From NCBI GenBank assembly GCA_033557835.1, contig JAWQRO010000436.1, positions 1 through 39,048 of the forward strand: a stretch of 39,048 nucleotides of DNA, in the 5' to 3' direction. Shown in pieces: positions 21,301 through 30,431 of the stretch. Source of the DNA: Helochares maculicollis. Taxonomy: Eukaryota; Arthropoda; Insecta; Coleoptera; Hydrophilidae. Every line of letters begins with the position of its first letter. The stretch's first letter is position 1. A model generated the notes under the pieces. It was not told the origin of the DNA and did not search any database. It saw nothing but the letters and a program-made list of their open reading frames with translations. Position numbers and translations under genes: made by a program.

Positions 21301-24300
21301 AGCAAAATTTTCCTATTAACATCAATCATAATTTGGATCGAAATTATTACATTCCCACAAGAGGCTGGAATAATGTTGGCAATGAATTGCTTGAAATTGT
21401 AATAAGCAAATAAGAGAGGACGAAAATTGTTGGATATGTATAGCAATGATTTTCTGTAGGTGACTTATTTCAAAGTTATCACAGGCAGGTTATTTGCGTC
21501 TCTGTTCCACTCTGACCTTTAAAATAATTCTCTTTGCATTCAGCTCAGCAAACAAAACTTTGGTAAACACTTTTCTTATTTGCTTATAAAATTAATTATC
21601 CACTCGTGTGATGCAATGCGCCCCGTTTCCATAACTGGATTTTGTAAGTTGTTTTTCATTTCGCAACCTTTCTTCGGGCTTTAATCAATTGCTCGAAGTA
21701 ATGTTTCAAAAGCACGCAATTTTCGGCATTCGGTTTCTCTTTGTGGGCATATTTATTAATAAGCACTGTTAAATTTAGTTTTATTAAAAGAGGGAAAGCA
21801 TTCTAAACGCTATTTTGCACAACACTTTTAAGTGTATCAGTTAACATTTTCGCATATATTTTTAGCGATTATGCTTATTATAAACATCTTTCTAAAGAGC
21901 GCTAAAATTTTAAACGGTAATTAGCGATATACTTAAGTAAACAAAATGTTTTATGGATTTGTTCACAGAGATTAGTTCTTTATTTAGTGCTTTTTGTGAC
22001 GCTGTTGACATTGTATCGATATTTTTAGCAGCTATATTATTGTAGTTTAACGTTGCACTAAATTATTTAGCCCTATTAAGGAGAACAATATGATTTGTAA
22101 ATATTTATTTTGTTTGGCAGAGGCGTGTGGGATGATGAGTGCTTGTAGAAAAAGAGCATTAGTCGGTCGATTTGAATATTTACAAAGAGGCAACGTTGAT
22201 AAGTATTATAACACCGAAGTCCAAGGTTGGGCTGAAGCCACATAATATCTAAATTTCATAGTCGGCGTTTTGAGTAACATTTATTTTCGTATATTTCTTT
22301 TTAATGGGGGAGGGGGCTTTTGCGCGAATTGCTTGGCAAATGTCCAGGTTGAGTTTATATTAGAGTGACATTGCAGGAATCAATAAAATTCCCGTGGAAA
22401 GGTGCACGATTCAAAATGTTTTTATTCTCAATTTTGGAGGAACATATGGAGCTTTTCAGAATGGAAACTATCCAGCTTTGCCAAAAGTACAGGCAGCAGT
22501 TTTTTTGTTCCGCCGCGACACACAAAAAGATTTTTTGCGTTATTAAAACTGAAATAACTATGTATTGGATTATTAAGGAAATATATTCGTGTACATTATT
22601 TTCGAGCTGCTTATAGATAAAAGATTAAATTGTTTATCTTGTGATATTTTATGTATATTTATATACATGCAAACACTTCGTTTCAACCGGAAATGAATTT
22701 ATGAATTGAAAATAAATGTTCTGATGATGGAAGACAGGGAGACAAAAGACTGGCTTTTGTCTCCATTATACATTCTTGATAGGTAAAGGCCTCCATGATT
22801 TTACCTGCACCTTTAATATATTTTATACCAACTACATAAGGCATTTCTCGTCAAACTAGTTTAGAAAGAAATAAAATCGTTTTGTTAATGTGCACAGGTA
22901 AATCTACCTGTCTTATCTAAACCACCCTTGTGCCTATGGTACACGACTGAATGGAATTTTTAACCTAGATCACGCCAGTGGGAGCATAGCACCCCATCGA
23001 CTTTCTATACATAATTTCAGTGTATGGCACCACTTTAATTATACCAAAGAATTTTTTCAGTATGTATTTACAATCCATCGACAATTTGAAAATACCGAAG
23101 TTAAAACAGTAAAATAAATATCGATTTAAAACACAGTTTTTATCATCGATAAACGAATTTTGAGATGCAGTATGAATTATAGGAAGAGATATGAGCCGCC
23201 CCAACGCGATTTCTTATCTGCAATTTTTTTGTATTATGTTTATAATCAATGGCATCTATAAAGTTTTCATTAAAATATAAATTGAAAAGTTTTGCAATGT
23301 AGCACTGCAACGACGACAGTTAAAAACACGTGAAATGCCGTCGGTTAGTAATTTTACGTTACGAAATTTTCCATCATCGTCAAAACAGTAAACGCACGTA
23401 ATGCAAAAAGTTTTTACGCTTACAAAGCAGAATTAACTAGACAAAATGCACGTTAATTACGGCGAGATGAAAATTTTGTGGCATTAAAAGATATTACTAC
23501 GGATTTTATTATCATGATTAACGAATTGGTACTAAAGTGCTTCATAACTACAATTAAATTTTCATAAAGTAAAGCTGTATAATTCATTTAAAACATGACT
23601 ATATATTTCAATGTAGTATTTTCATTTGAAAATTATTTGATAAATTACAAATTTTATGCAAAGGTTTGGTTTTAAGAAGATACAGCACATACAGAACTCA
23701 GAATCAAGGAAATTTTGTGGCAAAAATTTGGACAATTTTGTAGTTAAAAATAGTAGTCTTCAGTGCTGATTTAAATAATGCATTTATAATATCAATAATT
23801 ATGTAGTTTATTTAGTCAGGCACTTAATTCTCAATGTTTCGAATTAAATGTGTATTTAATGTAATTCGGATTGTTTCAATAAATAATCAAAAATTCATTT
23901 TTAATAATTACATTACATATTTAATTTAGCATTTGGCCACACAGTCGCGATTGTTTGAAAACAAAAGCAGCAGCCTCGATTTAGCTAACATAAATTTTAG
24001 ATATGTGTTTTCCTGCTTTTAAATTCTATTCTTTAAGGGCAAGCTGCAACAATCTCGATTTTTGCACGTTTAAAAGAATAATTAAGAAGCAATATCAAGA
24101 GTTTAGTTAAGGGTTGAATTATCAAAGATGGAACTGGCAGAAATTGTCGGTAGCTTGTGTTATTATACGATAATCAAGATGCCGATGGAAATATTTCCAA
24201 AGAATATGTAAAGGCGTACCCTATTCGACGCAGAAAAATAATAATGAATGGGTACTCAACGAGTTCAATATTTTAAGCCAGGTTAACACTCTTATTTAAT

Positions 24301-27300
24301 ATTGTAACTAATAAATGTATATGAAGTAAAAACGGAAAGTATTTAAAAATATATCTTAATGCTCTAATAGTCTACATATCCTACAGTTACACATACATAT
24401 TAAATAATAACATTACGTTATACTTCTAAAATTAAACCAGTTTTTAATATGCAACATACATATAAATGAAAGAAATATGTTAATACCAAACGCTATCGCG
24501 TCGTAAAATTATCAAGAGAACATAAGTTTAAAACAAAACTATGCAAAATATAGAGCATGTAAATTGTAGTCAGTAAAAATATCTGTATTCCCTAGATTTT
24601 ACTTTTAAATAGCATTGTAAAAATTACGGAATAACATTAAATTCTTTTAATAAACGTCATTGACTAGAAACCGGTTAACAATGATGTGAATAGATAATTC
24701 AACATTCCTCATTTGGTTGACAAAACAAATTTGATAATAGAAGGGCGACTAACTACGCAAATAATGAAAAACCCATAATATTCACATAAAAGCTAACCTC
24801 CAGTAATTTAGAAATGCATTGAAATAGCAGGGGCAAGAAATGCTTGTGGAATTTTTATATTAAGGCGATTTAAGGAAGCAACTATGAAAATGCACACCTT
24901 ATAATTCTTTTATTGGAATTTATTAATGATTAAGATTACACAGATTTTCGAAGCGATACATGGAGAATTAAAACTGATTTTGATATACAGACAAGAAAAT
25001 GTATTTATTTTCGACTACGTTAAAAAAATGTGATATTAAACTTAAATGATAATATCATAATTTTTTACGTATTCGAAACTAAATCAATTTTCCTGACCAT
25101 AGTCATGTTATCGTTAACCAACTTTCCGAGGTGAGTCTTCACTTGCAAAGTTGTAACATTGCTGATCATGTATCATTGAATTAGAACAGTATTACAAAAC
25201 TACCTCTTTGTTACGAATACATTTGTTGTATAAGACCTGACCGAGCACAGACTAGATTAAAGAGAGTACTGTAGAGTGAGTCAGAGAATAATCAGGTAAA
25301 TTGAATACATTCTGTGTTAACAATTAGGCAATACCAAAAGTACAATCATTCAAAAGCTGTATCGAAAGACTTCAAGCTTAGCGTGAAATTTTTTTTCTCA
25401 ACTCTTCAGAGCCTATAATTACATATTTCATTTGAATAATTTTTAAATGCTTGTAATTTAAATAAATATTGTCCCCACAAATTTTTAAATATAATGCAGC
25501 ATATCAAGTATTAAATGTACAATTTAAAAAACAGCTAGTATAATAATAATCATAAGGACAATAGAAATGAGCCTAAAATTAAGTTTTGATCAATAGTAGT
25601 GCATACAATTCATTGATAAGATTGATTATAAAAACTTTTTTATTGTTACTTATATCCAATAAATAGAAAAGACATTTTAATATCCCAGAGAATGCATCAC
25701 GTAGGTTCCTTGCACAACAGACACCAAGAATAAAAGATCAAAAGATATAAAGTTCATATCAATGATTTATTGAATTTTTAATTAATTATATAAAAAGAAA
25801 TATAAACACTTGTCAGTATCAAAAGTACATCGAGATCCAAATCAAGTATTAAACAAATATGTACAAAACAGTAATTGTTTGTCCATTATTTTACAAAACA
25901 ATTTCGTTGGCAACTAATTCAGTGCCTATTACAAAAAAAAAGATCAACTGAAATATCTCATGCAGGATCTAATTCCTTGATGGTAAATTTAACTTCATGC
26001 CATATGATCATTTTAACCCAATTACTAATAGGTATGTAATGAGTTCCCATCAGCATGAATCTAAATTTATCTTAATTATAAGAAAAACGACCCCAGGTAA
26101 ACTTAATCAGCATTAAATATCACAGCAATAGAAAACTACTTAGTGTACGTTAATATGGCATACATTTTCTCTTCATTAGTCGAGCCATTATAGAGTGCCT
26201 TTAACGATAAAAAAGTATCTTGGCAACTATCCGCATGTGGAAGGTGTTGAGATGCAAGTTTATTTTTATAAATAAGGTAGATGAACTATGTACCATGTTA
26301 AAAATAAAAGGCGAATGTAAAGTAATGGTGAAAAGGTGTCATGGGTGTAATTTTTAATGAAAATAAAAAACGTAAGTGTATATTGTGGTATATTCAACTA
26401 AAAATAGGCGTATACAAAATATCCTGTTTCAAATTATTCAACATTACAAAATTTTCCAAAAAATGCTGCATTGTTTAGCTTGTAGAAAAGAAAAAACTTA
26501 GTGCACTCAGTCAGTACTATGTTACAACAACATAATTACTTATAAATAAATAAATTAAAACTGTACAATAATACAAAACAACAGTAAAAAGTGAAGAGCT
26601 TAAAAACAATACATAGTTGAAATTGAATCGTGGCAAAAATTAAACATATATATTAAAATGTAAAAATTCGTTCATGGTATCATAAAATATTTTGATCCTA
26701 ATTTTTTTATAAACTTACATAAAATATACTTTGATTCTTAAGTATTGAGCAAAACAAAGATACAAAAGTATGGAAAAGTAAGGTTAATGAAGTTTCCAGC
26801 TGGTTAAGGAACATACAAAACTTGCTAAATACACATGAAACTAAGCAAAAATGATGCAACGCTCTGTCTAAGTGCATTTTAATCTCCAAACAATTTTTTG
26901 CCTAATTCCATAAATCGGTGGTTTCGACACATTTTTAAGGCATCGGCTTTCTTAAGTACAGGTATCACAGCATCGTTCGCATCCACCAATCGGCACAAAA
27001 AGTCTTCATATGCGGATTTTACGTTAGCAGGGAGAGTACCAACTTTAACTTTGCGAACAGTCTCCACAATACCTTCCGCCCATCCACTTTCAATAGCAAA
27101 CCCTGAGATCCATGGGACTAAGGAAAGCACACTTGACATCGTTTGCATTCCCAAGAACCACAATTCCATCAATTCGAACCATTTCTCTTTGTAAGCCATT
27201 GAGACCACCAAAGCGGTGGGATCGTTGGACTCATCAACAATATAAGCATCCCATAAGAATCTAATAGTGGCCTGAATGTATCGGCAAATTGAGAAGTCGT

Positions 27301-29649
27301 TCTTCTTGATACGTTTCGATTGCTGCTTCAACAGCAGCAACCCTAAAACAGCTAAATTTCCATGCAGCACTAAGTTTTCTGGAATGTTTTTCAATTCCGG
27401 TAGGTTCTCAAACAAGAATTTCAATAGATTGTTGAAGACATCGCTTTCTTCTACAATTTTTGCTTCCAAAACTGTGATATTCATGAAGATATTGCAGGTG
27501 CTGATCATAGCGGTTCGGGCATCCTCCATTTCGGCCAGTAATTCTGGTGAGAGTTCCTGGGGTGGTTGGCTTAAGACTTTCAATCGTTCTGAGCGAGGTA
27601 CAGGTGGTCTTTTGTAATGGACGATTGACCAATAAAATTCGATTAGATCGAAGAGTACCTGGTCTTGATTGTGTTTGAGGAGTAGCTTGCGAGCCTCGTC
27701 TTCCACTGCCAAGTGGCAAAGTGCCGGAAGCATAATTCTGAGGACGTTAAATTGTGATAGGGGATTGTACTCGATTTCCATGGCGTTTGGCGATTTCTCA
27801 GCGGCGCGTTTATCTCGGGTGGCGTAGAAAGTCTCGTTTGCTAGTCCTAGCATGAACGGCAACAGCTGGTAGACTTGGGGGCGCATAGCGGACGTTTCTT
27901 GGGCTAGCCATGCTGCGAGAACTCTAACGGTTCCACAGACGAAGAGCTTTTCGTTTGTGGGCAGCTTATCTTTGTTTTTGTCGTTGGAAATTTTGGTGAG
28001 GAAGCTGATGACGGCGGAGAATGCGCCTTTTAAGCCGGTGTATAGGGTTTGTTTTTCTTTTTGGTCGAGGTCTAGTTGGTCGGTGGCGATGTAGTTTATG
28101 GATATTTCGAGGATGATGTAACAGGCTGATATCAGGTCTCCTTGTGAGAACGCTTGGTTTAAGCTCTTGCCGTCTAGTTGCATGCGGATTTCGATGGCTG
28201 CGAGTTGGATTAGAAGGAGGAAGAATTGTTTGGGTTTTTCTTCGTCGGTTAGGGCCCACTCGGCTCCGCATAAGTCGAGAACGACCGACGAGAGGATTAG
28301 CGCTGGGTTTCTTTGTTGTTTGGCAATTTTGCTCGTTAGGATATCAGACAGGCCTTTGTATATGTATTGGGGCCACATTTCGTTATTGCATGTGTTCGCA
28401 ATGCTTTGCTTGTGGCAGCTGAAGAGTAAGGAGCTTAGGATGGTGCATAGTTCGAATTTGCGTTCGTCGTGGTCCGTTTCGAAATCTAGGGCGATTTTGT
28501 TGATAATGGAGTGGAACGCTTTGGGGTTGTTTTTGTCCCATGACTTTGGGCCGAATTTGCTGACCAAAAGTACTAAAATGTTGAGCGCTTCGTCTGTTTG
28601 AAAGCTTTGCTGAGCATATATTTCTGTCATTTTGGCAACCGCTCCTACATCGAAGAGGGCTTTTTGGCCGGGTTCATGCTCCGCAATGGATTTCAAGCAG
28701 CCGTAGGCTTCACCTACGATTATTAGGTTGTCATCGTAATCGCTGGCGTCTGCTTGTTGGACGATGTCGAGAAAGACAGGTATGTTCGCTAGCATTTCGG
28801 GATGCGTTGCTAATTCGGGTTCGTTACAGAAGCAGGTGAGTATGGACAGTGCGACCGATTTATATATAGATGGGGGACAATCAACAGGCACATCTGTTGT
28901 CAATAAGAGGCGTTTTAAAAACTTGAATCCGATGGCTTCAAATATAGCTTTTTTGGCTGTTGTGTTGCAGTCTTTTCCTTTTACTAATTTGGTGACCATA
29001 AAGAGGGCCGCGAACTTTTCGGTGTCACTCGTGGCGTTCTGTAGAATCGCTATGCACTTTTTTACAGCGTCTGAAATTTTGTCACCCATTGTCACTTAAT
29101 TGTTGCACTTCACCACCCTCAATTGTTGCCCAAATAGTTGGTTACGCGCCGAATTTTTGATAAATACTGACGTTGCACACAAGTTCGTTTTACGTTTTAT
29201 ATTTAGATTGTAGCTCCTCCCTGGGCTTCTAAAATTGGTTAAAAACAGCGTCTAAGTTACACCGGTATTTTTAGAAGACAAGTCACTGACTCTGGAATAT
29301 CGAAAACGTTTACTCCGCGTGTTCGGCAAGAAATCCGCCAGACGCAGTTTACGAACTGCGTCTAATCGCGTCAAAAATCAGCTGACTCTCCAGGACCGTA
29401 TTCGCTGTAAATTTGAAAATTCACCTCCGAACTTATCTAAAATAATCGCTGATTTCATCAGAAACACACGAGTACTTTTAAATTTAAATTCGTGACGTAT
29501 TTGTAGCGCGCAATTTCACTGACATTTTTAATAAGAAATTTTCTTACCTTATTGCAGGTTAGTCGATCCGCTTGCCTCGTGGCGATCAAAGTATTATCCA
29601 AATCGAACATTATCGCCGAATAATTCGTGCTTCTCTGTCGCGTTGCCAT
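17817..29649 (-). CDS. NANP: N-acylneuraminate-9-phosphatase-like HAD hydrolase, three exons (gene span)
   Basis: The cytosolic HAD-superfamily phosphatase NANP removes phosphate from sialic acid 9-phosphate in vertebrates; the insect homologue's substrate is less certain. Exons 29548-29649, 19028-19202 and 17817-18358 join in phase (0, then 1) to 819 bases, 272 residues. Motif I FDLDNT has nucleophile Asp16 and acid/base Asp18; motif II is LITNG (Thr130); motif III EKP (Lys163); motif IV GDKLETDI (Asp188, Asp193). The cap carries YYTWLNLRYH, like the vertebrate cap. All catalytic residues are present, so it should be active. A tail of about 25 Ser/Asn/Asp-rich residues is longer than in vertebrates. 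Intron 1 is 10.3 kb and contains neurochondrin on the same strand; intron 2 (669 bases) contains an antisense NEDD8-like gene. Confidence 0.9.
18618..18881 (+). CDS. NEDD8-like ubiquitin-family modifier, intronless, nested antisense
   Basis: An 87-residue ubiquitin fold of the NEDD8 type. NEDD8 is conjugated through its C-terminal Gly-Gly to cullins and activates cullin-RING ubiquitin ligases. NEDD8 marks present: TLTG at residues 7-10, EIDVEPTDK, EEKEGI with Glu31-Glu32, the hydrophobic patch Leu8/Ile44/Val70, Lys48, and Ala72 in ALRGG (Arg in ubiquitin), which steers it to the NEDD8 E1. After Gly76 an 11-residue tail, IPTVESNESLN, would be cut off. By eye, against recalled vertebrate NEDD8, about two thirds of residues agree, which is low for so conserved a protein; differences cluster at residues 49-58. 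It lacks introns and lies inside NANP intron 2 on the opposite strand. Either a fast-evolving NEDD8 or an expressed retrocopy/paralogue. Confidence 0.85.
   Translation: MQVKVMTLTGEEHEIDVEPTDKISRIKEKLEEKEGIHPAQQRLIYQGKKLKDDDPISKYKIQGGAVLHLVVALRGGIPTVESNESLN
19028..19202 (-). CDS. NANP: NANP-like gene, exon 2 (cap region)
   Basis: Acceptor AATTGCAG before GTTGCT and donor ACAA|GTAAGTA on the minus strand. It codes VAKILRDKYGVPDE through WRLLLWNEALGDDYSRIT, 58 codons plus one base. Both junctions agree in phase with their neighbours. Confidence 0.9.
19203..22120. other. NANP intron 1, left part; no gene assigned
   Basis: Part of the 10.3-kb intron. Open frames at 19482-19715/19498-19710 and 20140-20406 (minus, GSKINSNILTDLLKQIATGT...) look like possible remnants of a retroelement, but no diagnostic motif (zinc knuckle, protease, polymerase) is visible. 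Otherwise AT-rich without structure. Confidence 0.4.
22121..22245 (+). CDS. Candidate terminal coding exon of an unidentified gene (possible peptide precursor)
   Basis: A strong acceptor (TTTATTTTGTTTGGCAG) is followed by AG, then an open frame reading ACGMMSACRKRALVGRF, EYLQRGNVDKYYN, TEVQGWAEAT and stop. It enters in phase 1. Two cysteines five residues apart are followed at once by RKR, a dibasic cleavage-type site, as in some neuropeptide precursors. No upstream exon with a signal peptide and a matching donor could be placed; the nearest good donor (near 21653) would create a stop. A candidate AATAAA lies near 22382. It sits antisense within NANP intron 1. I cannot name the family, and a chance frame is possible at this length. 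Confidence 0.35.
22738..22764. other. Perfect 11-bp hairpin
   Basis: GGAGACAAAAG at 22738-22748 and its exact reverse complement CTTTTGTCTCC at 22754-22764 flank the loop ACTGG. No gene or element is attached to it that I can identify. Confidence 0.7.
22765..26878. other. NANP intron 1, middle part, including the likely neurochondrin 3' UTR
   Basis: AT-rich. About 24150-24290 (+) holds a short broken frame, YDNQDADGNISKEYVKAY then PIRRRKIIMNGYSTSSIF, only faintly like the N-terminus of PIF/Harbinger-type transposases. The stretch just left of 26879 should carry the neurochondrin 3' untranslated region; a minus-strand AATAAA near 26263 is one possible end. No other exon seen. Confidence 0.4.
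26879..29089 (-). CDS. NCDN: Neurochondrin homologue
   Basis: Neurochondrin is a cytoplasmic protein of helical, armadillo-like repeats that in vertebrates acts in neurons (neurite growth, CaMKII and receptor signalling). The frame is complete and intronless: 736 residues, close to the vertebrate length of about 729. The ATG at 29089 (MGDKISDAVKKC) is preferred; the frame extends two codons upstream to a GTG. Family blocks in order: EKFAALFMVTKLVKGKD (about 25-41), FEAIGFKFLKRLL, ILTCFCNEPELATHPEML, a central WQRNPAL-like QQRNPALILSS, VRVLAAWLAQETSAMRPQV, and LMELWFLGMQTM near the C-terminus. It has no signal peptide. It lies wholly in intron 1 of the NANP-like gene on the same strand, so it needs its own promoter (29090-29547). 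Its GC content is above the surrounding DNA. Confidence 0.95.
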   Translation of the reverse strand: MGDKISDAVKKCIAILQNATSDTEKFAALFMVTKLVKGKDCNTTAKKAIFEAIGFKFLKRLLLTTDVPVDCPPSIYKSVALSILTCFCNEPELATHPEMLANIPVFLDIVQQADASDYDDNLIIVGEAYGCLKSIAEHEPGQKALFDVGAVAKMTEIYAQQSFQTDEALNILVLLVSKFGPKSWDKNNPKAFHSIINKIALDFETDHDERKFELCTILSSLLFSCHKQSIANTCNNEMWPQYIYKGLSDILTSKIAKQQRNPALILSSVVLDLCGAEWALTDEEKPKQFFLLLIQLAAIEIRMQLDGKSLNQAFSQGDLISACYIILEISINYIATDQLDLDQKEKQTLYTGLKGAFSAVISFLTKISNDKNKDKLPTNEKLFVCGTVRVLAAWLAQETSAMRPQVYQLLPFMLGLANETFYATRDKRAAEKSPNAMEIEYNPLSQFNVLRIMLPALCHLAVEDEARKLLLKHNQDQVLFDLIEFYWSIVHYKRPPVPRSERLKVLSQPPQELSPELLAEMEDARTAMISTCNIFMNITVLEAKIVEESDVFNNLLKFLFENLPELKNIPENLVLHGNLAVLGLLLLKQQSKRIKKNDFSICRYIQATIRFLWDAYIVDESNDPTALVVSMAYKEKWFELMELWFLGMQTMSSVLSLVPWISGFAIESGWAEGIVETVRKVKVGTLPANVKSAYEDFLCRLVDANDAVIPVLKKADALKMCRNHRFMELGKKLFGD
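29090..29547 (-). promoter_or_regulatory. Neurochondrin 5' region inside NANP intron 1
   Basis: The 458 bases between the neurochondrin ATG and NANP exon 1 must hold the neurochondrin promoter and 5' untranslated region. I see no TATA box at a telling distance. The stretch is GC-richer than the intron body and includes the perfect palindrome listed at 29340. Confidence 0.4.
29340..29363. other. Perfect 10-bp inverted repeat upstream of neurochondrin
   Basis: AGACGCAGTT, loop TACG, AACTGCGTCT. It lies about 250 bases upstream of the neurochondrin ATG and 190 bases inside NANP intron 1. It could be a protein-binding palindrome or an RNA hairpin in the NANP pre-mRNA; nothing seen decides this. 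Confidence 0.7.
29548..29649 (-). CDS. NANP: NANP-like gene, exon 1 (HAD motif I)
   Basis: ATG at 29649, 34 codons (MATRQRSTNYSAIMFDLDNT, then LIATRQADRLTCNK) and donor AAG|GTAAGA on the minus strand. It carries the DxDxT nucleophile motif. The reading frame continues past the donor to a stop at 29458, but the homology resumes at exon 2, which is in phase. Confidence 0.9.
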
Positions 29650-29840
29650 GTTTTTGTTGCGTTCCCAAACAAATCATAGAACAGACTTCTAAATCGCAGC
29701 ATTAGTGAATATATCAGACGGAAAACGTCACTAGGGGCTGTCGTCGGACGTCACAGACCTGACCCCCACCCGGCCCACTCGATTTCGTGCGCGTTCATCG
29801 GATGTCTCCCTACCATTACCTCGCCTTATCACGAAGCTTG
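29650..29840 (-). promoter_or_regulatory. NANP-like promoter region, GC-rich with CRE-like sites
   Basis: A GC-rich patch (about 29735-29800) lies directly upstream of the NANP start in AT-rich surroundings. Two ACGTCAC sites (ACGTCA at 29725-29730 and 29748-29753) match CREB/ATF half sites. No TATA box is evident, fitting a housekeeping-type promoter. Function is inferred from position. Confidence 0.35.
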
Positions 29841-30201
29841 TTTACTATAATGCATTAAGAGGCGGCGATTTAAAAACGTTAAAAGTAATACTGGTAAATA
29901 TAGATTAGACTAATGTGTAATTAAGTTTATGCTTATAATAGTAAATAAGCAGTGAACTTTTAGTTGTGTGGCCAAAGATTACCTACTTATCTTCCGAAAG
30001 CGTTTTATTTACAAACTATGTTGCTAACAACTAACAATTTCGACCGTGACGGCGTTGTAAAAATTCAAACTCCTTAATCGCATGCTTTCATTTTTACTTT
30101 AAAATATTCTTATCTAAAAACACTTATAAACAATGACTTATCATGTGCATGTTAGATAAGTATTTGTACATCGCGCGCCTCAAAGAGGAATGAAGTTGGA
30201 G
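29841..30201. other. Non-coding stretch
   Basis: AT-rich, no supportable exon or repeat. Confidence 0.5.
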
Positions 30202-30431
30202 CTATGTAATAGAGATTGCCTTTCGAACTTCAAGATTCATTTCCGCTCTTCCGTCATCAAGCTTGATTTCCATTGGTATATCATCAAGCTTGACTTCCGC
30301 TTGCTTGTCGACGCAGGTAACATAAAACTGGCATCCGCATTCGGTAATGGGTTTTAAATTAAAATGAATATTAAAAATCTGGACTATTCTGCACTCGTCA
30401 TTCTCATATATCACCAAAAATTCGTATCGCT
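30202..30431 (-). other. Open frame with three in-frame 27-bp repeats
   Basis: On the minus strand a frame of about 75 codons is bounded by TAG upstream and TAG at its end and has no good ATG at its start. It reads VIYENDECRIVQIFNIHFN, LKPITECGCQFYVTCVDKQ and then three nine-residue units: AEVKLDDIP, MEIKLDDGR, AEMNLEVRK. The DNA repeat (period 27, starts near 30227, 30254, 30281, core TCATCAAGCTTGA) keeps frame. It may be an exon fragment of an unknown gene or a chance frame. Family unknown. Confidence 0.3.

Noticed and set aside
21620..21660. Donor near 21653 joined to the exon at 22121
   Set aside because: The junction would create an in-frame TAG.
22365..22616. 83-codon frame downstream of the orphan exon
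   Set aside because: No ATG at the stated start, no splice signals, and no coherent domain.
29090..29095. Neurochondrin start two codons upstream
   Set aside because: That codon is GTG; the first ATG is at 29089.
26898..29099. Plus- and minus-strand open frames overlapping neurochondrin (for example 28167-28601, 27408-27719)
   Set aside because: They are shadows of the long neurochondrin frame in GC-richer DNA; no independent motif.
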